From: Cristatella mucedo
Taxonomy: Eukaryota > Bryozoa > Phylactolaemata > Cristatellidae
Direction: 5' to 3'
DNA length: 64,000 nucleotides
NCBI GenBank assembly: GCA_009760855.2
Contig: WPIO01000034.1
Coordinates: 2,381,001-2,445,000, forward strand
In this document: in pieces, positions 12,401-21,361 of the stretch
Numbering within the stretch: the stretch's first letter is position 1
How the letters are laid out: every line of letters begins with the position of its first letter
Notes under the pieces: generated by a model
Told to the model about the DNA's origin: nothing
What the model saw: the letters and a program-made list of their open reading frames with translations, nothing else
Databases searched by the model: none
Made by a program: the position numbers and the translations under genes

Positions 12401-13659
12401 AGTGACCTTTCGTTAGACAACCATATCAGCTCCACTATCAAGTCAGCCTACTTGCAGACATAACATTGCTAAAATTCAGGCTTGTATAGACAGAGATACC
12501 ACATCTAAGTTGGTCCATGCATTTGTTACATTCCATCTTGACTTCTATAGCTCACTGATTGCTGGTGTATCGGTCTAGCAATCAGGTGCTTCCAGCTGGT
12601 GCAAAACTTTTGCAGTTAGGCTTGTCTTCGTGAGCGTCTAAGTTGCAACATCACACGACTTCTCGACGACTTGTACTGGCTCCAAGTCGAGCAATGCACC
12701 ACCTGCTTTTCAGAATCTATTCGTTTACCTACACCTCGTACGAAACTCGAATCCTTTGGAGACCGTGCCTTCAGTGCGTATGCTCTCAAAGCCCGGCACA
12801 CACATCCGATTTGCCGATTTGCGTCACGACATCTCCTGACTTGACACGTTTAAGAAGAAATTAAAAACGCATCAATTTACCACAGCATTTAGTGGGTCCC
12901 CGTAAATTGATCCTTTATGTGCTTATGCGTGTTGACACTGTTGCATGCTGACACTGTTGCATGCTGCCACTAACCACCCTTGCATACTGACCCTGTGCCT
13001 ATCACCCCTAACCATGTTATTCATGTTGTTTATCAAGCATGACACCACTCACCACTCGATGGTGTTACCTTTGCAGCAAATGAAAAGCGCCCAGAAAGAG
13101 ATTGATTTCTCTGAGGGCGCTTTAACAAGTGTATCATTATTCTTATTATTTAATACTAATAATACATTTGTATAGTGCCCTCAGAGAACTTAAGCTGTTT
13201 CTAGGCACTTTAATTTAATATGCCACAGGAAGTGGACCGATTTAACAGTGTTCCACGGCATGCCCAAAGAACGATTCATGCACATTCCATTCACTTCTAG
13301 ACCGATCATATTTTTTGTTGGAAACACAGCATAACCATCCTGCGAGGTTGCCGGTGAACGTAGCAGTAAGCAACGAGATTGCGACCAGTACTCAAGCACT
13401 AACTTCCTCCACCAATCGGTGCAGCAATGGTAGGGGTGGTGGGTGGGGTGACCCTCTCGGCGAACAGCATTGCTTCGGCTGCAAGCAAGTCATTCGACAC
13501 ACCTGCAGGCCATTATAAAACACCCACAGCAGCCGCGCTTGGGCCTTACAACAATCCTTCGCTTCGAGAACCTTGGGTCTGCTGTGTTCACGTGTCTATA
13601 GCAGCCAAACAGCATCTCGTGTGACAGCTCCTTATTCAACTTGCCATTGGCAAAAGACA
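2283..13659 (-). CDS. POLR1E: RNA polymerase I subunit RPA49/PAF53, partial gene, six exons
   Basis: This subunit forms, with its A34.5/PAF49 partner, the TFIIF-like dimer and TFIIE-like winged-helix module of RNA polymerase I, acting in nucleolar rRNA transcription. Six exons join in frame: 13659-13550, 10672-10421, 9005-8861, 7562-7455, 3287-3203 and 2551-2283. Junction phases are 0, 0, 1, 1 and 2, each with GT-AG borders. The joined product follows the vertebrate protein in order: a FANGKL block, AETADMQYVAKNFG (family form AETxxLxYVGNNFG), the basic FGSKRKRKAME block, a DKDAT stretch, and ENSYCGYILDHL (family ENSHCTFVIEAL). About 334 codons are covered. The first exon and the exon(s) completing the tandem winged helix were not found; the last probably lies left of the window. 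Identity rests on recalled family sequence; the splice sites are seen directly. I am confident of the family and moderately sure of each border. Confidence 0.85.
2657..2740. repeat. (GA)n microsatellite
   Basis: An uninterrupted GA run of 84 bases in a POLR1E intron. Confidence 0.98.
3011..3051. repeat. (CT)n microsatellite
   Basis: About 40 bases of pure CT repeat. Confidence 0.97.
3203..3287 (-). CDS. POLR1E: POLR1E exon e
   Basis: The exon is phase 1 to phase 2, with donor AG/GTAAGAG. It encodes an acidic helix, ELDVVSSVSESLAK, and ends QWQAEN, matching the family SPAEYEALxxxSEAF and KMIEEN blocks with equal spacing. The acceptor chosen (CGCAAG) is not strong; a more upstream acceptor is possible. 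A 76-base CA tract begins just upstream in the intron. Confidence 0.7.
3344..3419. repeat. (CA)n microsatellite
   Basis: 76 bases of pure CA repeat, in the intron just upstream of POLR1E exon e. Confidence 0.97.
3560..4480 (-). mobile_element. LINE (CR1/L2-like) 3-prime fragment
   Basis: The family tail lies at about 3615-3675 (AAGAACTAGATCGCTTTCTAAGCACTTTACA) with the terminal trinucleotide run ATA at 3587-3607. Upstream (higher coordinates) is the decayed post-RT region, parallel to 41690-42180. It is intronic to POLR1E. Confidence 0.7.
4490..5199. other. Intronic sequence, no gene assigned
   Basis: A minus-strand open frame at 4904-5185 (VGYHIRLESCLDLAAI) has no recognised relative and lacks convincing splice sites. 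Otherwise nothing is seen. Confidence 0.3.
5202..5720 (-). mobile_element. Decayed LINE fragment
   Basis: The minus frame reads WSFSDRQLTTKAF..PRLWNSLPEIA, the FGDRSFxxAAPxLWNxLP phrase at the C terminus of CR1/L2-like LINEs. 5500-5720 resembles 37540-37760. Confidence 0.55.
5855..6066 (+). mobile_element. LINE 3-prime tail fragment
   Basis: It resembles 52860-53045: GCCCTGAGT..., CATGTCACTAA..TTATTG, CAGCAAATTG, then an AGAGAGATTTAGGTCTCTTGGG tail. Confidence 0.5.
6067..7454. other. Intronic sequence of POLR1E, no gene; small tandem repeats
   Basis: It holds a 26-bp tandem duplication at 6190-6247 (GCTGATATCAT), a poly-G run at about 6680-6695, and a CAGCCGAGGCAATCAGCGGAAG tandem repeat (about 22 bp, two to three copies) at 7079-7142. 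No coding signal was supported. Confidence 0.5.
7079..7142. repeat. ~22-bp tandem repeat
   Basis: GGAAGCAGCCGAGGCAATCA repeats twice, followed by a diverged third copy. Confidence 0.7.
7455..7562 (-). CDS. POLR1E: POLR1E exon d
   Basis: The exon has an acceptor CATTTTGCAG, is phase 1 to phase 1, and has 35 full codons. It includes ELLPAHDKDATDVAKAYPLE, matching the family stretch LPPCYxDAxKPEDVYKFED. The donor A/GTAGCT is modest, but it places the next exon in phase and gives the right length against the human protein. Confidence 0.7.
8225..8450 (-). mobile_element. Decayed LINE tail
   Basis: AAGAGAACTAAATCTATCCC, then TAGACACTTCACAGA, is a degenerate form of the LINE tail. The plus-strand open frame here is therefore not taken as a gene. 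Confidence 0.4.
8861..9005 (-). CDS. POLR1E: POLR1E exon c (basic block)
   Basis: The exon opens in phase 0 and closes in phase 1 (donor G/GTGCGG, a weaker match). It encodes TFGSKRKRKAMESRLKNSI followed by an Ala/Val-rich helix, aligning with the AFGTTKQKRALNTRRMNRV block of human PAF53. The preceding exon ends VEK, giving VEK-ADKL like the family REKVD. Confidence 0.85.
10003..10058. repeat. Near-perfect 56-bp palindrome (24-bp arms)
   Basis: Arms 10003-10026 and 10035-10058 pair perfectly over 24 bp, and most of the 8-base centre also pairs. It lies in the POLR1E intron between exons b and c. No gene is associated. Confidence 0.9.
10154..10184. repeat. 13-bp perfect hairpin
   Basis: GGATCGTGCTGTC and its exact complement flank the loop TGATT. 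It lies 96 bases from the larger palindrome. Confidence 0.9.
10256..10308. repeat. Two-copy tandem repeat of ~28 bp
   Basis: GAAAAGGAGAGAGCGTGTCA, then CAAAGAG, repeats with small changes just past the hairpins. Confidence 0.75.
10421..10672 (-). CDS. POLR1E: POLR1E exon b
   Basis: This 84-codon, phase 0-0 exon runs from a CACAG acceptor to an AAG/GTGAGA donor. It starts VAETADMQYVAKNFG, closely matching the family AAET..L.YVGNNFG, and continues RHYVALVHRPSGTMRL (family RHFVGxLxxxSGxM). An Asp/Ala-rich low-complexity linker follows. It lies in a locally GC-rich stretch. Confidence 0.85.
11104..11282 (-). mobile_element. tRNA-derived SINE (family 1)
   Basis: On the minus strand it has a B-box-like GGGCTCGAATC and the family end AACGGCTATCAC...CAAATGAGGCTGTTAAATCA (given here in plus/minus parts). 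It shares its layout with copies at 43757, 44245, 59643 and 63360. Confidence 0.7.
11283..11462. other. No recognisable feature
   Basis: Intergenic or intronic sequence (within the POLR1E intron); nothing assigned. Confidence 0.3.
11463..11640 (-). mobile_element. LINE tail fragment
   Basis: An AATAATAACAATGAC trinucleotide-like run is followed by the tail AGAGAACTTAATGTCTTTCT, then AGACACTT. Confidence 0.65.
11932..13145 (+). mobile_element. LINE (CR1/L2-like) reverse transcriptase C-terminal half to 3-prime end
   Basis: It encodes LGITGTALQWFRFDLSGRLQ, the RT motif LQGSVLGPVLF, and the catalytic box FYVDDTQLYLCF (YVDD). Then come SARNLGVMFQSDLSLDNHIS and the decayed post-RT region. The tail, AGAGATTGATTTCTCTGAGG, ends at about 13120 with a T-rich trinucleotide run. 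Several frameshifts are present. Confidence 0.85.
13146..13225 (-). mobile_element. LINE tail, tail-to-tail with the previous copy
   Basis: The trinucleotide run ATAATA is followed by GCCCTCAGAGAACTTAAGCT, then GTTTCTAGGCACTTT: the same tail in the opposite orientation, abutting the copy at 11932-13145. Confidence 0.75.
13550..13659 (-). CDS. POLR1E: POLR1E exon a (N-terminal dimerisation region)
   Basis: The exon follows a strong acceptor (a run of T, then GCAG) and ends at a GTAAGG donor. It opens in phase 1 and closes in phase 0. It encodes about 36 residues beginning VSFANGKL, matching the VQFSNGKL block near the N terminus of animal PAF53. An upstream exon must supply the start codon; none was recognised between here and about 17.2 kb. 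Confidence 0.8.
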
Positions 13660-14139
13660 CTGCAAAAAAAGAAACAACGAATATTCGCCCACACTCACAA
13701 CCAATAGCAGTACGAGAATTGCTTTGCATATGCACTACATTTCGAAAGTTTCACTGAAAAAACTGCCTCCACAGCTAGATATCACGCCTGATCCCTATCA
13801 AAGGTTATGGACTGTCTTCCACGGTGGCTTGCAAGCAAAAGATTTAACTAGCTCCCTGGTAGAATGTAGACATTGAGGTGCTGAATGGAATTGAGCGACA
13901 TGATTCTAGAGGGGATGCTACCTACCAAGGGATGGACTCCCTGATCTTGTCTATTTTGTTGACAAAGAAGCTAGAGATGCGATCAGCTGTATCATCGCAA
14001 GGATCACTGGGTAAGAAGCTGACCGGGGAGTGGTTAAGGACATGGTTGATCGTAAACATCAGTATTTTTGGACTGTCATCTGTGATTCAAAATGTTTTAT
14101 GTTTAAAAAAAAAAATAAAAGGTAGACCCGGCCTTTGTT
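13660..14139. other. No recognisable gene
   Basis: Upstream side of POLR1E exon a; the first coding exon was sought here on the minus strand and not found. Confidence 0.3.
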
Positions 14140-14945
14140 AGGATCGATTGATTGGTACAATCTACAGTAGTCCGCCTCGTATGCCTGTCAATGGACAGTG
14201 ATTCCTGATCTTTTGTAGGCTTTCTCAAGCTTACGCTGAGTAGACCAAGCAAGTTGAATGTCTGTGGTAAACCATAGGCAGTCTGGGCGAGGGCGCACAG
14301 TGCACTTATTCAGACGTGCAAACTCGTCGAGCATGTCAGCAAGTGTCGTTTTGCGGCATTCTACCAATGATGACAGGTCGCAAGGCAGATTGAGCAGCAG
14401 TGGCAAAGAAAGTATTCTTGTGCTGTCAGCATAGGAATATCAAGGGTCTTGAGGTTTCACGATTTGCATTACATTACATTTGCATGTGCCTTTATATGCA
14501 GATGAAGGCACACACTGTAGACTGAATGAGGTCTCCATGTGGTCAGATATGCAGATTTTGATAATAGGTGATGATAGAAGAAAATATGGTCGAGTGTTTG
14601 ACCCTTGATGTGAGTAGGGTCATGCACATGAGCCACAAGAGAAAATGAGTCAGTCACTGCAAAGCATTCGGTGCTGAAGGCACCAGAAAAGTGATCAAAC
14701 TGGATGGTAAAGTCATAACGAGGAAAGGTCGATTTCTTGCACACAGAATCGAAATGAGATCAGAGGAATCTGAGATAGGAAGACTTTGTATCTGGTTGGG
14801 GGCGATATACAACTGCCACCATTGGCAGCTTGTTGTCGGAGGAACTAAAAAAATAAGAGTGATTCGAAGGGAGACTGCTTAGAAGGACATGACGTCGGCT
14901 ATTAGTCTTGCTGCTCGGCTGAGCCCAAAGCTTCAGCCCCATGCA
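14140..14945 (-). mobile_element. LINE endonuclease-domain fragment
   Basis: The minus frame shows MVAVVYRPQPD (the VYRPP motif of APE-type LINE endonucleases), then VHDPTHIKGQTLDHIFF (family VxxPTHxxGHTLDLV), and a linker DCLWFTTDIQLAWSTQRKLE. This identifies the local LINEs as APE-type. Frames are broken. Confidence 0.75.
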
Positions 14946-15057
14946 CAGCTTACGGGAACTATAGGCCTCTGGCTAACTGACTGAACCACAATTCTCGCCT
15001 GTCATTGTCATTGAACCTATCTCCATTCCGTGCTGTCGATGCCTCTGAGCACTACTT

Positions 15058-15121
15058 ATGTGTGCGTGTGCGTGCGTGTTTGTGTGTGTGTGCGTGCGTG
15101 TTTGTGTGTGTGTGTGTGTGT
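15058..15121. repeat. (TG)n-rich microsatellite
   Basis: TG repeats mixed with CG steps. Confidence 0.9.
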
Positions 15122-15129
15122 GGGAGGGA

Positions 15130-16406
15130 TGCCTGTGTGCACGCGTGTGCATGTGTCCAGCCTTGCGACCATCCAAAAACTGCTGATGCAGAGCAGCTAC
15201 CGAAGATTCTTCATACCAGTGTTTCGCGAGGGTAGGTGTGCTCGTCTTCGAGCACACTCGTACTAAACAGTACTCGACAACGCTGTACTATTAACTCGCG
15301 TGCAGAAATTAAATCTCACAAGAACTGTCTGTCGTCTGCAACTTAGGAACGCTGCGCTCTGATTCGGTAGCCAGCGTCGAGGGCCTCGGTCTCGTACCAG
15401 CACACGACAACAGTTAAGTGCGAGCCTGCCATAGGCTGAGGTATACACTCCCACATCACGTATCCACGCCAAGTTAGAGATCCATCCCACGGATTTCACC
15501 GCAAATTTTATCTACTTAGTCTTTAAGCAGCGATGAGAGTTTAAGTTGGTAGTGCACAAAGTTATTGGACATAGTTGCGATGCAGAAGGTAAGACCTTAC
15601 CGCTTCTCGCGAAGGCTCACAAGCTCAAGAACATCTCTCAGCTCGTTATACATACCAACGCACGATTCACACGAAGCCGTCGCCGGGTGCGCTTCGATTC
15701 GAACAAGGCTCATGTCGTTCGGCCGGTTACCACATGAGACTCGAGAAATGTTGCTATCAGCCGCGTGGGGCTGGGCTGCCGGAACCTGGTGCTGCGCAAA
15801 CGGACGAACGACCATGGTCGCGAACAGTTTGGCTTACTAATTATCGGAATTAAACAAAAATAATTTACAATTTATCTATAAATTGAGGTATTTTGGCTAT
15901 TTTAATAATCTGATTCAGAGTTTTGCAAGCTAGTTTTAGCTTCCTTTAAACTGGACCTCCATTGCATCGTTACGAGCCCGTTTATGCCGGTTCCAGTAGC
16001 AAACTTCCGCTTGTATTGGTGTTCAGGCGTTCTGACTGCCGTCAAATTTTTCATCGAAATAATGATAGGCATGTGTTCGTCCTGGAACACCTTTGATTAC
16101 GCCCGGCGTATTCTGCCGCATGAATGTATCAGCTTACGTTCGGTTTGTGGCCTTTTGTTAGCAGTTGCGTTCGCGTCGTTATACGCTTTTGTTTTCGGCC
16201 CCAGTCGCACTGGTTGATCCTGTTGCTATTTCTTGAACCAAGTACGATGATTCTCTGAGTAAAATTATACCTTTATCTCTCGATTATGTGTACCCCGTGA
16301 TATTCCAGCGGCTGTAGCAACTGTATTTAGTTGCGGGTGGTGTCATAGCGGTCTTTAAGCCCGGGAAGGACCCGACTGGCTGGGGAGTGTGAAATACCGC
16401 GTATTT
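15130..16406. other. No confirmed gene; small open frame with one hydrophobic segment
   Basis: A plus-strand frame, 15984-16217, encodes 77 residues ending with a membrane-like segment (VCGLLLAVAFASLYAFVFG). It is not recognised and may be chance. Another minus frame at 15597-15815 is also unassigned. Confidence 0.3.
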
Positions 16407-16419
16407 CTCCATGAGATTT

Positions 16420-16516
16420 ATCACGTATCTAAAAGATCTATCAATTCCAATCACTAACATCCAAAGTTCCAGAAACACCGTAAATACTATCACTGGTTAG
16501 TTCAACAAATACTCCA
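16420..16516. other. 97-bp copy of the fibre-gene segment 23410-23506, flanked by 13-bp repeats
   Basis: These 97 bases match 23410-23506 with one difference (T at 16498, C at 23488). CTCCATGAGATTT occurs at 16407-16419 and again at 16512-16524, so the copy sits between short direct repeats. It holds no gene of its own. Confidence 0.85.
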
Positions 16517-16559
16517 TGAGATTTCTAAGTTTCTGTTTTGAATTAGCCCCTAGACGGTT

Positions 16560-17640
16560 TCATCGTCTCGGCGTTTCGGAAACTAGAGTTCTGACGCGTC
16601 GCGGAGGGTTGTGAAAAAAAGCGCTGTTAGCGGTCTTCGGCGAGTTCGCTTTGCTAGTTTGTGCGTTAAATGGTGGCGAGTTGTCGTCGTATGCAAAAGC
16701 TTATTAAATAAATGCTCCTCGTGTTGTGAGATCCGAAGAAATCAAAATTTTCTGCTCGTAAAACCAATGCTCGGATCCCAGGTTCTTTTTCCGCCGTCCT
16801 GAATTGCCGAAAAAGGAATGCTACGAACGCACGTGAGCCGCCGCTGTAGGAGAAGGAGCGCACGCTCGTTGTGTAATGCGCACCGTCAGGTTCTGGCACT
16901 CTTCACCTCCATAGAAGAAGTAGGAAATGCCGCTACCAGGCCGACGACGGCAGACAATGAAGAGTGGCGTTCGCCACGTCCCGAGCTTGCTTGCTTGCCG
17001 CGACCGAGACACGTGGGCCGAGGTAGCGAACGAGGTAGCGAGTACCGTACGACGTAGGTACGTCGCAGGTAGCGAACGAGGTAGCGACGACGCACGATCG
17101 CGCGGTCGAGCGTGGCTGATCCGCACTGAGTTGACGCCGCACGCGGGCAAGCAATTGGGCTTTTTAAATTCACGGAGCAGACTTGGAGCGAGACGTCGAC
17201 AGAAAATTTGTCCTCACTCGTTATCTTGCGAAATACCCGATCTAGACAAGTTCCTAACTTTGAGAATTATGATAATGATAGAATTGCCACCGATCCATAT
17301 ACACGTCGGTCGAAATTTTTGGAATGAGTGCCGTCATTAGTAGTCCTTCTGTTTCCGAGGACGTACAACATACATTCTTTTCTTTTCTGGCGTTGCTCTC
17401 TTTCGTCGGGTATTTTTGAGCCTTAAAAAACACAATTGGCTCGTGGATTAGCCAATTAAGTTTTTGCACTCACTCTTCCCCGATCCTGATCTGGCTTCCC
17501 CAGAAAGATGGGCGTAGTGTTGCATTCTCCACCGCCTTTAAAGGAAACGACAGATATTTTCCTATGAGATGGGTTCGCTGAGCATAGGTACCGATGGCGC
17601 CAGTAAAGTCACCGCCGCAACACGAAACACTCACGGCGAG
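16560..17640. other. CpG-rich stretch, possible promoter region
   Basis: 16820-17200 is rich in CG dinucleotides, with tandem GAGGTAGCGA units at 17022-17092 and an internal GTACGACGTAGGTACGTC near-palindrome. CpG density above the surroundings suggests a promoter, conceivably that of POLR1E reading left, but no exon supports it. Confidence 0.3.
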
Positions 17641-18130
17641 GAAGATGCTTCTTAATAATTAGAAATTTGTAAAGCCTCTTAATAGAACTAAGTAATATTT
17701 TTACAATGTATGAGCTGCTAAGCAAGCATACAAATTGGCTTACGATAAAACTCGAAAAGTGTTAGCACGCATAAGTGAACGGAGCGCAATTCCCACGGAC
17801 TCAGCTAATGCTGGGAGGAACACATGTCTTAGCTTCTTTTAAAACGTTGAGTCAGGTCATTTCGTGACGTCAGTAGGGAATGAGTTCCCGACATTTGAAG
17901 CAAAGAAGCTAATTCCACGTTATCTAAACTTGTTTAAGTTAGTTAAGAGGTACAGCTAAACAGATCGAGTCAGAAGAGTGGGCAATACGACACGTCACCT
18001 GATTGGGAAGTATGTCTGATATGTAGGCCGGTGGAGGAGAATGGAGGGACCTAAAATTGAGTGACACAACCTTGAAATCGATACGCTACTTGATGGGGAG
18101 CCAGTGCAAGTAAATGAGAAGTAGCATCAT
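17640..18130 (-). mobile_element. Decayed LINE 3-prime fragment
   Basis: It matches 41690-41950 in order: AGCTTCTTTTAAAACGTTGA, a GGAATGAGTTCC block, ACAGCTAAACAGAT, GGAGGGACCTAAAA, and CCTTGAAATCGATACGC. Confidence 0.65.
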
Positions 18131-18759
18131 TTCAGCTTTGTTCAACCAACCTTTTAATAAACACTGCATGCCCAGCTTTAAAAGGACTGACAGCTCTGCT
18201 TTTATAGCCCACTTGGGGATAGAAATCTACTTTATAACATCGATTGCCTGCTGCATATCCGGCGTGCGTACGACGGGAGAGCTCGGGTGTGCATGATTCA
18301 GCTGAAGTATCCTTAAAAAAAAACTGTTGAGAGATTTTATGCTCGCCAGTCAGCTTAGAATTTTACTTCTTGCCACTTGGAAGTGAGCATGCATTCTAAG
18401 TAAACACGATGAAAATGTACAGACCACACATCTATATTCTATGTTGCCTCTATATCTAAGCTTAAGGTTACGGAACTTATATTCTACTACCCATGTCGTG
18501 AGTTCGAGTCTTGCAACAAGCAACTCTTTTTTCCCACTGCAAGTAAGAGTCAGCCGTCAATGATTTTCTGCTCTGCATATATGTGTGGCTGCTAAAAAAG
18601 CTAGCCTCAACCTTTTACTTTTCCGTATCGGGACTCGGTGCAATTAATCTAGCTCCCAGATGACGTAGAATCTCTCCTTGCCCACAAAGAGCATACGAGA
18701 AGCCGGGCAATGGCTAGGTTTGACCGAAAGCTTAAAACAAGGAGGCTAGAAAAACAAAA
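18131..18759. other. Left flank of the Polinton-like element
   Basis: It includes a degenerate tRNA-like stretch at about 18460-18560 (GAGTTCGAGTCTTGC). No integrase and no terminal repeat were recognised. Confidence 0.3.
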
Positions 18760-20116
18760 AGGGCGATATTTAATTTTTTGCTCGATTACGCTGGGAAGGT
18801 TCGTTTTACTCGAAAGAAAGACTACCTAGTTCACTACTGCTATTTAAAGTTTTGCTTAACGCATGAAATGAAAGCAACTGGCAAACGCTTTTTCAGGTTT
18901 CAACAGAAACCATAGCTCAAGAAGTATATTGAGATGTGTGCTGAGATAAAGATCAAGTTTAATGATAAGAAGTTTCTTCGTCTTCTATGGAAGTTAATCA
19001 TGAACTCTTTCTATGGAAAGACATGCAAAGAAGTTGAAAAACGTGTTAAAACATCCATCGTAAGTGTAATAGACGAGATTGGACAAAAGAAGTTTTTTAA
19101 GCGAATGAGGGATCCCAGGCTGACAAACTTTCGAGACTTCGGTGAAAGGCTAAGCATTTTTAAATAAGTCAACAAAAAATAAAATTGAAAGCCGATATTC
19201 TTTAGAACTTCAGTTCTCGATTTATCAAAGTTACATATGCAAAAATTCTATTATGATGTTCTAAAACCGAAGTATGATTCTTAGGTCCTATTAATTTACA
19301 CGGACACTGATTCCTTAGTATTGAAAGTAGAAACGCCAGACATTTATAAGGACATGGAGTCTATGCCAGAATGGCTCCACAGTGACACTTCTGGCAAGTT
19401 CAAAGACGAAGTTGATGGCAAAGTAATATAAGAAATATGTGCCTTAAGACCAAAGCTGTACTCGCTGAGATTTGCAGCAGGTGGAGGTAAATCTGCTGCA
19501 AATTGAGTGACTAATGCAGGGCTACGGGAAACTATGGGGCACGAAACATTTCTTGAATGCTTGATAGATCACGTTGCTGGGTTTAAAGTTGAAAGCAAGT
19601 GTGGGGTGACAGGTAAACAAAAACGAACATTCAGCAAAATAGTGCAAAAGAAACACGAGTTAAACACAGACACTCTTAATAGAGTGGCTCTATCCGCCTT
19701 TCAGTCAAAGCGTTATTGGCTTAACTGTGGGCGGTGTAGTTATGCTAACGGTCACTACAGAATTGACAGGGCACTTGGTGAAGGTCGGGATCCCGGCTTC
19801 TGTGCAACATACCAAGTTTAATTTGAAAGAAAAATTGTCCTAGTATAGAAGACAATAGACGAAACTCTTCGTGATGAGCCCGAAGGATTTTTCTCAACAG
19901 TAGTAAAAAAAAGTTCTCGAGACTCAACTTCCAACTGAACAAGTGTTATCTGAAGAACTAGAAATGGATACTGATTCCGATGACCCTGATTACGATCCTA
20001 ATCACGAGTCAGAATAAGATACCGATTATGAATCTGAGATAGAATACTACTCTGATGTTTTCTATTCAGAGTCTGATTCCGCTGTTGACAGTAAAACTGA
20101 TGTTGAACTTGATTAA
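18760..20116 (+). pseudogene. Protein-primed family B DNA polymerase, C-terminal remnant
   Basis: The replicative polymerase of Maverick/Polinton elements. Visible are a YLVHYC block near the left edge, the motif MNSFYGKT (about 19000), the catalytic metal-binding motif YTDTDS (about 19300), a KPKLYSLRF stretch, and the Polinton-type ending ALSAFQSKRYWL...GHYRI (to about 19780). An acidic Asp/Glu-rich tail follows, to 20116. The N-terminal exonuclease and protein-priming regions are absent. In-frame stops occur at about 18914, 19165, 19283, 19431 and 19504, and the tail is in another frame, so it cannot work. Confidence 0.82.
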
Positions 20117-20128
20117 CATTTTTATTAT

Positions 20129-20135
20129 TATATAG
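20129..20135 (+). promoter_or_regulatory. TATA-like motif before an element gene
   Basis: TATATAG lies three bases before the ATG at 20138. The same motif, or AGTATAG, recurs just before other start codons of this element. Confidence 0.45.
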
Positions 20136-20137
20136 CA

Positions 20138-20404
20138 ATGGACGTTTCTAGAATTCTCAGCTGCGATCAATCACGAGATCTCGCACTCAAGATCTGTCAA
20201 CAAAAGTTAAAAGGTGCGGATCCTCGAATCGTCAATCATTCTCTGGACAAACTAATACCTGATCTAGATACGCGCTATCTCGACATCTTAGTAGAGATTT
20301 GCGACACTTACGATAAGGAATGTCGAGGTAAACTCTCCTCAATGTTAACCGAAGCCGAAAGCAAGAAGAAGAAACCGAAGACCAAAAAGGTGTCCAGATT
20401 GTAA
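20138..20404 (+). CDS. Small unknown protein of the Polinton-like element
   Basis: An intact 88-residue frame with a good start just after a TATATAG motif. It begins MDVSRILSCDQSRDLALKIC and ends in a Lys-rich tail (KKKKPKTKK). No family was recognised. The basic tail could bind nucleic acid. It lies directly after the polymerase remnant on the same strand. Confidence 0.5.
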   Translation: MDVSRILSCDQSRDLALKICQQKLKGADPRIVNHSLDKLIPDLDTRYLDILVEICDTYDKECRGKLSSMLTEAESKKKKPKTKKVSRL

Positions 20405-20464
20405 CATCAATGTATTTAGCTTGTCTGCTGTTTTTGTTTCTTTGTGCGCATGTTTTTTTAATCA

Positions 20465-20956
20465 TTGTTTGGAGAAATTTCCGCAGCAGTTACTGATCCA
20501 AGTCTAGCAACATCAGCAACAGCACTGAAAGCATACGTAGAATATCTCGTCAAATCGAGAATGACTGCTTGCGATGCACAAACGCTTGATTCCGACATCT
20601 CAGTAATGAATGACACTTCAGTAAAGAAATTCTACCTTGACGAGTGTGATACCGAAGCACAGAAAGTAATTTTTACCAGTATTACTCAAGTTACATCTGA
20701 CCTGGAGACTACTGTCCGAAGCAAAGCTTATGCTCTTCTAGACACTCGTGGTGAAATTGTTGAATACACCACATAGATTGCCGGCCAACAGCCAACTGTA
20801 TCAACAGTGATCTCAGCTGTATCCGGAATGAAACCAGACATCTCTGGCATCGTGAAAGACGAATGCTATGTAATCCTGCCGGATATCGCAGATGGAACGA
20901 GTGCACGGCAAAAGGCCGCTGTTGCAGTAGTTGCAGCATCTGCTGATACAGTTTAG
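20465..20956 (+). pseudogene. Unknown Polinton-like element protein with one in-frame stop
   Basis: A 163-codon frame (about 162 residues apart from the stop), interrupted by one TAG at 20774-20776 and otherwise open to TAG 20954-20956. It is rich in Ala, Ser, Thr and Val with helical stretches (SATALKAYVEYLVKSR). No motif was recognised; a structural or core role is possible but not shown. There is no clear ATG with a TATA-like motif; the first ATG is at 20465. Confidence 0.4.
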
Positions 20957-20972
20957 CGATACAATTCTACTT

Positions 20973-20979
20973 AGTATAG
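20973..20979 (+). promoter_or_regulatory. TATA-like motif before an element gene
   Basis: AGTATAG lies six bases before the ATG at 20986; AGTATAG also precedes the gene at 29931. Confidence 0.4.
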
Positions 20980-20985
20980 AAAAAA

Positions 20986-21348
20986 ATGATTCCAATAGAA
21001 ACAAAATGCTCTGATGGGCTAACAGAAGCTCAAGGCCAGCAATTTAGCAATTTCAAGATTTGTGTGTGCCGAATAGGTCGCATTGAAGACATCAGGTCTT
21101 CTTTGCTTGAAGCATTGAGACTAGTGTTTGAATACAAAGCATTGAAGATTTCTTGCCCAGATCCAAAGATGTCTGGTATCTTTTTAAAAGTTAGAGATGG
21201 TTCTATTTTCGAAGAGTTTCTAAAGGATCTCAAAATTGATGCGATTGGCTGGATCAGGTCAGAAGCTTGTTCTAAGACAATAGAGACAGATAAATTTCCG
21301 AAAGCATTAGACTCAGGCTTGTTCGAAGGATTCATGGAGCCAGAGTAA
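20986..21348 (+). CDS. Intact unknown protein of the Polinton-like element
   Basis: An uninterrupted 120-residue frame starting MIPIETKCSDGLTEAQGQQF just after an AGTATAG motif. It mixes charged helices and short strands (KICVCRIGRIEDIRSS). It is the longest apparently undamaged frame in the left part of the element. No family was recognised. Confidence 0.5.
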   Translation: MIPIETKCSDGLTEAQGQQFSNFKICVCRIGRIEDIRSSLLEALRLVFEYKALKISCPDPKMSGIFLKVRDGSIFEEFLKDLKIDAIGWIRSEACSKTIETDKFPKALDSGLFEGFMEPE

Positions 21349-21361
21349 TTCCTGCAAGAAT

